Assembly (NCBI GenBank): GCA_048265185.1
Contig: JBLXBZ010000001.1
Coordinates: 434,001 to 498,000 of the forward strand
DNA: 64,000 nt
Direction of reading: 5' to 3'
From: JBLXBZ01 sp048265185
Lineage (GTDB): Bacteria > Pseudomonadota > Alphaproteobacteria > Rhizobiales > Stappiaceae
The notes below the pieces were generated by a model, which worked only from the letters and a program-made list of their open reading frames with translations, made no database searches and was not told the DNA's origin. Positions 7,101 to 15,349 of the stretch are shown here, one piece after another; positions within the stretch are counted from its first letter, which is position 1, and every line of letters begins with the position of its first letter. A program made the position numbers and the translations under genes.

Positions 7101-9185
7101 ATGGCCATGGCGGATGTTCGGGCGTCAGCTTGCCCTCATGATTGTCCCTCTACCTGCGCGTTGGAAGTGGATGTGTCGGCGGACGGACGTATTGGCCGCA
7201 TTCGCGGCGCGCGGGACAATAGTTATACGGCGGGCGTCATTTGCGCCAAAGTCGCTCGTTACGCCGACCGGCTGTATCATCCTGACCGCTTGACAAAACC
7301 CTTACGCCGCATCGGCGCTAAAGGAGAAGGCGCGTTTGAGGAAATTTCGTGGTCTGACGCGCTGGATATTGTCGCTGAGCGTTTTTTAGCGGCGGAGCGG
7401 CGCTACGGTCCGGAAACCGTATGGCCTTATTTTTACGCCGGCACCATGGGGCTTGTTCAGCGGGACTCGATTCACCGCTTGCGTCACGCCAAGGGATATA
7501 GCGGTCAATTCGACACCATTTGCACCAATCCCGCATGGACGGGCTATGTGGCGGGAACAGGTAAGCTCGCCGGTCCTGATCCACGCGAAATCGCGCTTTC
7601 CGATCAGGTGGTGATCTGGGGAACCAATGCGGTCGCCACGCAAGTGAATGTCATGACCCACGCCATCGCGGCGCGCAAAAAGCGCGGCGCCAAAATTATC
7701 GTCATTGACGTTTACCGCACGCAGACCATGAAGCAGGCCGATGTTGGTCTGGTGCTGCGCCCAGGAACTGACGCGGCGCTCGCTTGCGCCGTCATGCACG
7801 TCCTGTTTCGCGACGACCTGGCTGACCGCGCATATCTTGCGCAATATACTGATTGTCCCGAAGAGTTTGAGAGACACCTTCAAACGAAAACGCCGCAATG
7901 GGCCAGCGCCATCACCGGTTTGAGCGTTGACGAAATTGAAAACTTCGCCAAAGCCGTTGGAGGCGTGAAACGCACGTTTTTCAGACTTGGTTATGGCTTC
8001 ACCCGCAGCCGTAACGGCGCTGTCTCCATGCATGCGGCCACGTGTATTGCGGCCGTCAGCGGCGCATGGCGATATGAAGGCGGCGGCGCATTCCACAACA
8101 ATGGCGCCATTTATAAGCTGAACAAGAAGATGATAGAGGCGACGGACCTTAAAGATCCGACGATCCGCCGGTTGGATCAATGTTTGATCGGGCGTATCTT
8201 GAACGGCGATAAAGAGGCGCTTCTCGGCGGACCTCCGGTGTCCGCGCTTCTTGTTCAAAACACTAATCCAGTTTCCGTCGCCCCGGAGCAAGAGCTGGTG
8301 AAGCAGGGGTTTGCCCGGGAGGACTTGTTCACTTGCGTTCATGAGCAATTCATGACCGAGACCGCGAAAATGGCTGACATCGTTCTGCCGGCCACGCAGT
8401 TTCTTGAGCATGACGATATTTACAAGGGCGGCGGCCATCAATTTATTCTTTTCGGCCCAAAGCTGACGCAAGCGCCGGGAGAGACGCGGGAAAATCTTTT
8501 CGTTTTAAATGAAATCGCTCGGCGCGTTGGCGCTCCCGCTCATCCCGGATTTGAGATGAGCGCTCGTGAGCATGTGGATTGGATGTTGCGTCACTCCGAT
8601 CTGGGGTCTTTGGAGAATTTGGAAAAAGAGCGCTGGATTGAGTGCCAGCCTGAATTTGAGGAAGCTCATTTCCTCAATGGCTTTGGTCATGAAGATGGAA
8701 AGTTTCACTTCAAGGTGGACTGGAAGAACGTCGACGCGCCAAACGCTGGTCCTATGGGGCCGTGGAGAGACATGCCGGAGTTGCCGGACTTCTGGCCGAT
8801 TATTGAGGAGGCGAATGAAGACCATCCGTTCCGGCTTGTCACAGCGCCAGCGCGATCATTTTTGAACTCGACCTTCAATCAGACGCCGTCCTCCGTGAAA
8901 AAAGAAGGCGTGCCAGTCGTGATGATTCGAGCCGATGACGCGTCGCGGATCGGCGTATCCGACGGCGAGCGGGTCATCCTTGGCAATACCCGAGGAGCGG
9001 TGGCGATGAACGCGCAGCTCTTTGACGGGTTGAAGCCGGGCGTTGTCGTGGCCGAAGGTATCTGGTCAAATAACTCTTATGATGACGGGCAGGGGATCAA
9101 TACGCTAACGAGCGCTGATCCAGTGGCGCCGTTTGGCGGCGCCGCCTTCCACGATATTCACGTATGGATCAGAAAGGCGGCGTAA
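7101..9185 (+). CDS. Molybdopterin-dependent oxidoreductase (DMSO-reductase family, stand-alone)
   Basis: A 694-residue catalytic protein of the bis-MGD family. The N-terminal [4Fe-4S] site is CPHDCPSTC plus a fourth Cys (C11, C15, C19, C48). Domains then follow the family order, with a cofactor-binding block (VVIWGTNAVATQVNV and KIIVIDVYRTQTMKQAD) and a C-terminal dinucleotide-binding domain (RIGVSDGERVILGNTRGAV). A Cys in DTICTNPAWTGY (C141) lies where other members place the residue that ligates Mo, suggesting a Cys-ligated enzyme; that is inference. No Tat signal is seen, so it is probably cytoplasmic. No electron-transfer, membrane or chaperone subunit is adjacent, so partner and substrate are unknown. 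ATG 7101 follows a good GGGGGAG site. Confidence 0.85.
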   Translation: MAMADVRASACPHDCPSTCALEVDVSADGRIGRIRGARDNSYTAGVICAKVARYADRLYHPDRLTKPLRRIGAKGEGAFEEISWSDALDIVAERFLAAERRYGPETVWPYFYAGTMGLVQRDSIHRLRHAKGYSGQFDTICTNPAWTGYVAGTGKLAGPDPREIALSDQVVIWGTNAVATQVNVMTHAIAARKKRGAKIIVIDVYRTQTMKQADVGLVLRPGTDAALACAVMHVLFRDDLADRAYLAQYTDCPEEFERHLQTKTPQWASAITGLSVDEIENFAKAVGGVKRTFFRLGYGFTRSRNGAVSMHAATCIAAVSGAWRYEGGGAFHNNGAIYKLNKKMIEATDLKDPTIRRLDQCLIGRILNGDKEALLGGPPVSALLVQNTNPVSVAPEQELVKQGFAREDLFTCVHEQFMTETAKMADIVLPATQFLEHDDIYKGGGHQFILFGPKLTQAPGETRENLFVLNEIARRVGAPAHPGFEMSAREHVDWMLRHSDLGSLENLEKERWIECQPEFEEAHFLNGFGHEDGKFHFKVDWKNVDAPNAGPMGPWRDMPELPDFWPIIEEANEDHPFRLVTAPARSFLNSTFNQTPSSVKKEGVPVVMIRADDASRIGVSDGERVILGNTRGAVAMNAQLFDGLKPGVVVAEGIWSNNSYDDGQGINTLTSADPVAPFGGAAFHDIHVWIRKAA

Positions 9186-9223
9186 CGGCCCTGATGAGAA
9201 CTATTTCAAAGGAAATGAAATTT

Positions 9224-9898
9224 TTATAACTCAGGGGATATCAAGAGACTCTCAGTTTTTTTCTTTTCTTCTTGAACCAAGACTCGCAAACCTTTTGGCT
9301 CCGCGCGTCCCGAGGCGACCAAGGCGAGAGCGCGCGGATATATTCGATGCTCGACCTCCAAAACCCGCTGTCCGAGCGTATCGGGCGTATCTGCGTCAAA
9401 TACGGGAACGGCGCCTTGGGCGATAATCGGCCCGGTGTCCATTTCGCTGCGAACGTAATGAACCGTCGCGCCGTGAATACGGCAGCCTTCCTCCAGCGCG
9501 CGCTCATGGGTGTTGAGCCCCTTGAACGCGGGCAGGAGAGCCGGGTGGATGTTGATCAGTCTATCCGTCCAGCGGTCCACGAACCACGGCGTCAAAATGC
9601 GCATGAATCCCGCCAGACAGACGAGTTCGATATCGGCCGCCCGAAGCGTCGCGTCCAACTCGGTCTCAAACAGCTGCCGCGAGCCGCGTCCGCGGTGGTC
9701 AACCACCATATTGGCGACGCCCGCCTCAGCGGCGCGGGCCAGACCGCCCGCATCCGGGCGGTTGCTGATCACCAAGCTGATTTGCGCTGGATAGTCTGTG
9801 TCCTGAGCCGCTTCGATTAGCGACATCATGTTGCTGCCGCGTCCCGATATCAAAATAGCGGTTTTCTTACGCGGCGCCCCTGTCTCATGATCTGTCAT
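9224..9898 (-). CDS. purN: Phosphoribosylglycinamide formyltransferase
   Basis: 224 residues. It transfers formyl from 10-formyl-THF to GAR, the third step of purine synthesis. Family motifs are an N-terminal ILISGRGSNMMSLI, VISNRPDAGGLARA, the catalytic Asn/His/Asp set in LAGFMRILTPWFV and NIHPALLPAFKG, and VHYVRSEMDTGPIIAQ. Start choice: ATG 9898 shares its A with the purM stop codon (TGATG), a classic coupled junction; a GTG three bases earlier is possible. The C-terminus carries a Lys-rich tail. It is convergent with the molybdopterin oxidoreductase gene. Confidence 0.95.
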   Translation of the reverse strand: MTDHETGAPRKKTAILISGRGSNMMSLIEAAQDTDYPAQISLVISNRPDAGGLARAAEAGVANMVVDHRGRGSRQLFETELDATLRAADIELVCLAGFMRILTPWFVDRWTDRLINIHPALLPAFKGLNTHERALEEGCRIHGATVHYVRSEMDTGPIIAQGAVPVFDADTPDTLGQRVLEVEHRIYPRALALVASGRAEPKGLRVLVQEEKKKTESLLISPEL

Positions 9899-10986
9899 CA
9901 CAGCGCCAAAGCTCCTCTGAACTCGACCGCTTTTTCACCGCGTTGTGTTAATTCTCCCAAACGGATCACTTTCTCGCCCGCCCCTTCAAGACACGCCGTG
10001 ACTTGATCAACGTCATCCGCCGCCGCAACGACCACCATTCCAACGCCGCAATTGAAGGTGCGCAGCATTTCGCTCTCAGCGACGCCGCCTTCGCGGGCGA
10101 GCCATTGGAAAATCGCGGGAACTTCGATCGCACTGAGATTTATGGCGGCGCTCAGATCGTCTGGCAAAACGCGTGGCAGGTTTTCGGGCAGGCCGCCGCC
10201 GGTGATATGCGCCAAGGCTTTGACGCCTGTGGTGGCTTTTAAAGCTTGCAGGAGCGGCTTCACATAAATGCGTGTCGGCGTCATCACCGCCTCGCCAAGG
10301 CTGACATCAGGCTTGAAGGGAGCTGGCGCCGACCACGCCAGTCCGCTGCGCTCGACAATCCGGCGCAAGAGTGAAAAGCCGTTAGAATGAACGCCGGAAG
10401 ACGTCAACCCGAGCAAAACGTCGCCTTGCGTAACCGTTGGACGTGGCAAAAGGCCGTCGCGTTCAACGGCTCCAACGGAAAAACCCGCCAAATCATAATC
10501 GCCTTTGGCGTACATTCCCGGCATTTCGGCAGTTTCGCCGCCGATCAAGGCGCAGCCTGAAATGCGGCAACCTTCGGCGATTCCCGAGACGACAGCGGCG
10601 GCCGTGTCTACGTCGAGACCACCGCAAGCGTAATAATCAAGGAAAAAAAGCGGCTCCGCACCTTGCACCACCAGATCATTGACGCACATGGCCACCAGAT
10701 CAATGCCCACGGTTGCGTGCTGTCCAGTGTCAATGGCGATCTTCAATTTCGTTCCAACGCCGTCATTGGCGGCCACCAACAAAGGATCGTCAAAGCCGGC
10801 GGCTTTGAGATCAAACAGGCCGCCGAAACCGCCAATAACGCTGTCGGACCCGGGGCGCGCAGTTGACTTTACGGCGGGCTTAATGCGCTCCACAAGCGCG
10901 TTGCCCGCGTCAATATCCACCCCTGCTTCAGCGTAGGTGAGGCCGTTTTTACCTGTTGTTTCGCCTGCCGAGTGTGAGCCGCTCAT
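9898..10986 (-). CDS. purM: Phosphoribosylformylglycinamidine cyclo-ligase (AIR synthetase)
   Basis: 362 residues. An ATP-dependent cyclisation of FGAM to AIR, the fifth step of purine synthesis. Visible blocks are NGLTYAEAGVDIDAGN, GFGGLFDLKAAGF, NDGVGTKLKIA, the CVNDLVVQGAEPLFFLDY signature, IGGETAEMPGMY, GLTSSGVHSNGFSLLR and AHITGGGLPENLPRVLP. ATG 10986 is chosen because GGAG stands ahead of it; the in-frame ATG 13 codons upstream adds unmatched residues. It overlaps purN by one base, forming the common purMN operon. It diverges from the AI-2E-family permease gene. Confidence 0.96.
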   Translation of the reverse strand: MSGSHSAGETTGKNGLTYAEAGVDIDAGNALVERIKPAVKSTARPGSDSVIGGFGGLFDLKAAGFDDPLLVAANDGVGTKLKIAIDTGQHATVGIDLVAMCVNDLVVQGAEPLFFLDYYACGGLDVDTAAAVVSGIAEGCRISGCALIGGETAEMPGMYAKGDYDLAGFSVGAVERDGLLPRPTVTQGDVLLGLTSSGVHSNGFSLLRRIVERSGLAWSAPAPFKPDVSLGEAVMTPTRIYVKPLLQALKATTGVKALAHITGGGLPENLPRVLPDDLSAAINLSAIEVPAIFQWLAREGGVAESEMLRTFNCGVGMVVVAAADDVDQVTACLEGAGEKVIRLGELTQRGEKAVEFRGALAL

Positions 10987-11160
10987 TATTTGGTCTCCGA
11001 AATGCGGGATAAGCCGAGCATACAAACATAGACGTGTTGGAATGCAAGCGAAACTAGGAATAGCTGGCGCACATCACGTCAAGAAGGGCTTAAGTATCCA
11101 CAGATGAGGTCTTTTTCGTTCATATTGTTTAATTAGCTCGCCCAATATGCCGCCAAAGGC

Positions 11161-11172
11161 TGACAATTGTCA
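11161..11172. promoter_or_regulatory. Palindrome TGACAATTGTCA in the purM/permease divergent promoter region
   Basis: A perfect 12-base palindrome lies between divergent genes, 59 bases ahead of the permease start. It could be an operator, but a 12-base palindrome is not rare by chance. Confidence 0.2.
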
Positions 11173-11230
11173 CCAGATTGACTATTTCCTGAAGGAGCGG
11201 ATGCGTCCGTAGGTTCAGGCTTCTCTATTC

Positions 11231-12328
11231 ATGAGGTTTAAATCCGTGACAATTCGCAAGCAGTTGAGTTTCTGGTTCGCGACCTTATTGGTCTTCGTGC
11301 TTTTTCTTTATATTTTTAGCCCAATTTTATTGCCTTTCGTTGCGGGAATGGCCTTGGCGTATCTGCTGGACCCTACCGCCGACTGGCTGGAGGCGCGTGG
11401 AATGAGCCGCTTGCTGGCGACGCTCACAATTCTCGTGCTGTTCGTTGTGATCTTTCTTCTCGCTCTTCTTTTGATTTTACCGGTTCTTGGAGGTCAGCTG
11501 GCCGGTTTTATGGAAAAACTTCCGATGTTGGTTCAGGACCTTCAAAACCTGATCGCCGGCTCTTTGGGCGACAGATTGAAATCCTTCTTTGGCGTCGACG
11601 TGAGCGACCTGAAGTCCAACATGGGCGATATCGTGGGAAAAAGCGCATCCTGGATCGGAGGCTTGGCCAAATCCTTGTGGAGCGGAGGGCAGACGCTTTT
11701 GTCTGTTGTTTCCTTGTTCGTGGTGACGCCGGTGGTGGCTTTTTATCTCCTCCTCGACTGGGATCGTATGGTCGAGAGAATTGATGGCTGGCTCCCGCGC
11801 CGCCATCAGGAGACAATTCGCGAATTGGCGCGGGAGATGGATCGTGCGGTCGCTGGTTTTGTGCGTGGGCAATTTAGCGTTTGTTTGATTTTGGGTACAT
11901 TTTACGCTGCGGGATTGGCGATTGTCGGGTTGAACTTTGGGCTTTTAATCGGTTTGGGCGCCGGGTTGGTGAGTTTTATTCCATATATAGGCGCCACTCT
12001 TGGCTTTACCGTTTCCCTTGGCGTCGCACTGGTTCAGTTTTGGCCAGATGGTGTCATGATCACCGCAGTTTTCATCGTTTTCGCGATTGGTCAATTCCTT
12101 GAAGGCAATATTTTGCAGCCGAAACTTGTGGGCGAGAGCGTCGGTTTGCATCCGGTTTGGCTGATGTTCGCACTTTTCGCCTTTGGTTATTTGTTTGGAT
12201 TTGTCGGTATGCTGGTCGCTGTGCCTGTCGCCGCTATGTTGGGCGTTCTCGCTCGTTTTGCTCTAAAGCAATATTTGGCGAGCCCGCTTTATCTGGAAAG
12301 TTCCCGAAACTCTTCGAATGACGAGTGA
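11231..12328 (+). CDS. AI-2E family (PerM/YdgG-type) membrane permease
   Basis: A 365-residue inner-membrane protein with about seven to eight transmembrane segments. The layout matches UPF0118/AI-2E exporters: a hydrophobic pair near the N-terminus (LPFVAGMALAYLLDP, the family's early signature), a long amphipathic cytoplasmic/periplasmic stretch (residues ~85-150), then a C-terminal cluster with GLLIGLGAGLVSFIPYIG and GNILQPKLVGESVGLHP. Substrates vary across the family (autoinducer-2, ions, unknown), so no substrate is assigned. Its stop codon overlaps a GTG just ahead of the hdaA ATG, indicating translational coupling. The permease-hdaA-ppk order is, to my recollection, found in other alphaproteobacteria. 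Confidence 0.85.
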   Translation: MRFKSVTIRKQLSFWFATLLVFVLFLYIFSPILLPFVAGMALAYLLDPTADWLEARGMSRLLATLTILVLFVVIFLLALLLILPVLGGQLAGFMEKLPMLVQDLQNLIAGSLGDRLKSFFGVDVSDLKSNMGDIVGKSASWIGGLAKSLWSGGQTLLSVVSLFVVTPVVAFYLLLDWDRMVERIDGWLPRRHQETIRELAREMDRAVAGFVRGQFSVCLILGTFYAAGLAIVGLNFGLLIGLGAGLVSFIPYIGATLGFTVSLGVALVQFWPDGVMITAVFIVFAIGQFLEGNILQPKLVGESVGLHPVWLMFALFAFGYLFGFVGMLVAVPVAAMLGVLARFALKQYLASPLYLESSRNSSNDE

Positions 12329-12330
12329 TT

Positions 12331-13026
12331 ATGCGTGACTCTAAATCAGGCTCTCGGCAACTTACGTTGGAATTGCCATATGAGGCGGCGCTTGGCCGCG
12401 ACGATTATCTTGTCGGCTCCTCAAACAAAGTCGCGTTTGAATGCCTTGAAACCTGGCCAAAATGGCCGGCGCCGGTCGTTTTGCTGGCGGGGCCGGTCGG
12501 TTCAGGAAAATCGCATCTGGTCAACATCTGGCGAGAGAAATCCAACGCGAAGGTCGTGGAGGCCTCCCATTTGACGGCCGACGCAGTTGAAAGTTTGGTG
12601 GAGTCGTCCCCCGTCGCCGTGGCGGTTGAAAACGCCCATGTCCAATTTGACGAAACAGCGTTGTTCCATCTTTTTAACCGGATACAACAATGTGACGGCC
12701 ATATGTTGATCACAAGTCGTAGCTGGCCCAGTGGCTGGAATCTGAAGCTTCCGGATCTGGAATCCCGCCTTCGCATGGCGACGCCGCTTGAGGTTCGCGA
12801 GCCCGACGATGATCTTTTGAGCAGACTTCTGGTTAAACTTTTTTCAGATCGACAAATTTTGGTCGATGCGGCGGTCATTGATTATTTGGTGGTGCGCATG
12901 GAGCGTTCTCTCGCCGCCGCCGCCGGTATCGTCGACGGATTAGACCGGCAAGCCATGGCCGAAGGCGGCAAAATCACGCGTAAACTCGCCGCCAGCGTTC
13001 TGCGGAAAATTGAAACGAACAGTTGA
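12331..13026 (+). CDS. hdaA: DnaA-related regulator of replication initiation (HdaA/Hda)
   Basis: A 231-residue AAA+ protein resembling the DnaA ATPase domain but lacking DnaA's DNA-binding domain. In known systems Hda/HdaA binds the DNA polymerase clamp and stimulates ATP hydrolysis by DnaA, preventing re-initiation. The N-terminal clamp-binding motif is visible (RQLTLELP, residues ~10-17; consensus QLxLxL), followed by Walker A GPVGSGKSHL and a weak Walker B region around AVAVENAHV. A LESRLRMATPLEV stretch matches the DnaA box-VII/sensor area. ATG 12331 is used; GTG 12325 overlapping the upstream stop is an alternative. It sits just ahead of ppk. Confidence 0.88.
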   Translation: MRDSKSGSRQLTLELPYEAALGRDDYLVGSSNKVAFECLETWPKWPAPVVLLAGPVGSGKSHLVNIWREKSNAKVVEASHLTADAVESLVESSPVAVAVENAHVQFDETALFHLFNRIQQCDGHMLITSRSWPSGWNLKLPDLESRLRMATPLEVREPDDDLLSRLLVKLFSDRQILVDAAVIDYLVVRMERSLAAAAGIVDGLDRQAMAEGGKITRKLAASVLRKIETNS

Positions 13027-13138
13027 TTGCGCCAAATAATGAAGACAGCTATCAAAAAGCGTCACACATCCGAGATAGGAAGATCATAATCAAAAGCCCG
13101 CCCCAATCAAATATGACGTCCGAGCTTGGAGAATGTAG

Positions 13139-15349
13139 ATGAACAAAAACATGGAGATCAACGGTCAGGCGACGCCCGCGCCAAGCGGCGCCTTAGACGC
13201 GGCTGAAGCGTTAATCGGATCCCCCGCTCGCTTCATGAACCGTGAATTGTCCTGGCTTCAGTTCAATCGCCGTGTATTGGAGGAGTCGGGGAATGTTTCT
13301 CATCCGTTGCTTGAGAGACTTCGCTTTCTTTCGATTTCAGCGAATAACCTGGATGAGTTCTTCATGGTCCGCGTGGCGGGGTTGCGCGGTCAGCAGCGCG
13401 CCGACGTCACCACCACATCTGACGACGGCCTGACGCCAACGGAGCAGCTTGACCGAATTTCATCAGCGGTCACGAAGCTGCAAAGCGAACAACAGAGCCA
13501 ATGGCGTGAGCTGCGTCAGCTGTTGTCGGAAGAGCGGATTGATATCATTGAGGGAAAAAACCTTAACGCCGATGATTTGAACTGGCTCGAAGACTATTTT
13601 CTGTCGCATATTTTTCCGGTTCTGACGCCGCTCTCCATTGATCCGGCGCATCCATTTCCCTTTATTCCCAATCTTGGCTTCTCGCTTGTTCTGGAGCTTG
13701 CCCCGGAGGGCGGTGGCCGCGGAATGACGGCTCTCTTGCGTATTCCAAACCAGATAGACCGCTTTTTGCAGTTGCCGGTGGCTGAAAGTGAAGGCGAAAA
13801 GGATGTCGCTCGATTCATTACCATCGAGCAGGCGATCAGTCTCTTTATCACGCGTTTGTTTCCCGGATACGTGGTTCGCGGGCAGGGGGCGTTCCGAGTC
13901 ATTCGTGATTCCGACATGGAAATCGAGGAAGAAGCCGAAGATCTGGTTCGCTTGTTTGAATCCGCATTGAAGCGCCGTCGTCGCGGTTCGGTCATTCGTC
14001 TTGAGATCGACGATGACGCTCCGGCCGCTTTGCGCGAGTTCGTCGCAGAAGCCCTTGACGTCTCTGATGATGAAATCTTCTTGGTTGAAGGATTGTTGGC
14101 CCTCAACAACCTTTCGCAGCTTGTGGGCGTCGAACGCAGCGACCTGAAGTTCGAACCATACACCGCCCGGTTTCCTGAACGCATTCGCGAACATGGCGGC
14201 GACTGTCTCGCGGCGATTCAGCAAAAAGACATTCTGGTCCACCATCCATATGAATCATTTGACGTTGTTGTTCAGTACCTGCGTCAGGCCGCGCAAGATC
14301 CCGACGTTGTCGCGATCAAGCAAACGCTTTATCGCACATCGAACAACTCGCCTATCGTCAAGGCTCTCGCGGAGGCCGCTGAGGCTGGAAAATCCGTAAC
14401 GGCTCTGGTGGAGCTGAAAGCGCGCTTCGACGAGGCGGCTAACATACGCTGGGCGCGGGATCTGGAGCGTGCGGGCGTTCAGGTGGTGTTTGGTTTTCTT
14501 GAACTCAAAACCCATGCGAAATTGTCCATGGTGGTACGCCGCGAAAATGGCGAACTGCGTACTTACTGCCACATTGGCACGGGAAACTATCACCCGATTA
14601 CGGCGCGAATTTATACGGACCTTTCCTATTTCACGGCTGACCCGGAAATTGGTCAGGATGTGGCTCGGGTCTTTAATTACATCACAGGTTACGCGGAACC
14701 GACGAAGCTCAACAAGCTCGCGTTCTCGCCGATCACCATGCGTAGCCGCATCATGGAGCTGACAAGCGCGGAAATTGAGCATGCGAAGGCGGGGAGACCG
14801 GCGCAAATCTGGATGAAAGCCAACGCCTTGGTTGATCCGGGAATTATCGACGCTCTGTATGAGGCGAGTCAGGCGGGGGTTCAAATTGATCTCGTCATTC
14901 GCGGGATTTGTTGTCTGCGCCCTGGGATTCCGGGTCTTTCAGAAAATATTCGAGCTAAATCCATCGTTGGACGCTTTTTGGAGCACAGTCGTATTTTGTG
15001 CTTCGGCAACGGTCATGGATTGCCTTCTCCCCAGTCTTTGGTTTATATCGGCTCCGCAGACATGATGCAGCGGAACATCAACCGGCGGGTTGAAACGATG
15101 GCTCCCGTCCTTTCGCCGACTGTGCACGAACAGGTTTTGGACCAGATCATGGTGGCGAACCTGAAGGATAATCAACAGAGCTGGACATTGTTGCCTGATG
15201 GGGGACACAAGAGAGTTGTTCCGGCGGCGGGCGAGGCTCCGTTTAACGCGCATAAATATTTCATGACTAATCCATCCCTCTCAGGCCGCGGAAAATCGCT
15301 GAGAGGAGATTCTCCTCGACCATTTGTGGAGCGACCCAAGCGTGGATGA
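13139..15349 (+). CDS. ppk: Polyphosphate kinase 1
   Basis: 736 residues. It reversibly polymerises the ATP gamma phosphate into polyphosphate at the inner membrane. The four-domain PPK1 layout is seen: N-terminal FMNRELSWLQFNRRVLEE, a head domain, and two phospholipase-D-like C domains. The autophosphorylated His is expected at H459 (THAKLSMVV) and the second essential His at H616 (HSRILCFG). VVAIKQTLYRTSNNSPIV and HIGTGNYHPITARIYTDLSY are strong PPK1 signatures. Its 3' end overlaps the start of ppx, so synthesis and degradation of polyphosphate are co-expressed. The upstream neighbour hdaA is separated by 112 bases. Confidence 0.97.
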   Translation: MNKNMEINGQATPAPSGALDAAEALIGSPARFMNRELSWLQFNRRVLEESGNVSHPLLERLRFLSISANNLDEFFMVRVAGLRGQQRADVTTTSDDGLTPTEQLDRISSAVTKLQSEQQSQWRELRQLLSEERIDIIEGKNLNADDLNWLEDYFLSHIFPVLTPLSIDPAHPFPFIPNLGFSLVLELAPEGGGRGMTALLRIPNQIDRFLQLPVAESEGEKDVARFITIEQAISLFITRLFPGYVVRGQGAFRVIRDSDMEIEEEAEDLVRLFESALKRRRRGSVIRLEIDDDAPAALREFVAEALDVSDDEIFLVEGLLALNNLSQLVGVERSDLKFEPYTARFPERIREHGGDCLAAIQQKDILVHHPYESFDVVVQYLRQAAQDPDVVAIKQTLYRTSNNSPIVKALAEAAEAGKSVTALVELKARFDEAANIRWARDLERAGVQVVFGFLELKTHAKLSMVVRRENGELRTYCHIGTGNYHPITARIYTDLSYFTADPEIGQDVARVFNYITGYAEPTKLNKLAFSPITMRSRIMELTSAEIEHAKAGRPAQIWMKANALVDPGIIDALYEASQAGVQIDLVIRGICCLRPGIPGLSENIRAKSIVGRFLEHSRILCFGNGHGLPSPQSLVYIGSADMMQRNINRRVETMAPVLSPTVHEQVLDQIMVANLKDNQQSWTLLPDGGHKRVVPAAGEAPFNAHKYFMTNPSLSGRGKSLRGDSPRPFVERPKRG

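Noticed and set aside
7386..8471. A 361-residue open frame on the minus strand
   Set aside because: It overlaps the molybdopterin oxidoreductase gene on the other strand and has no family resemblance or ribosome site.
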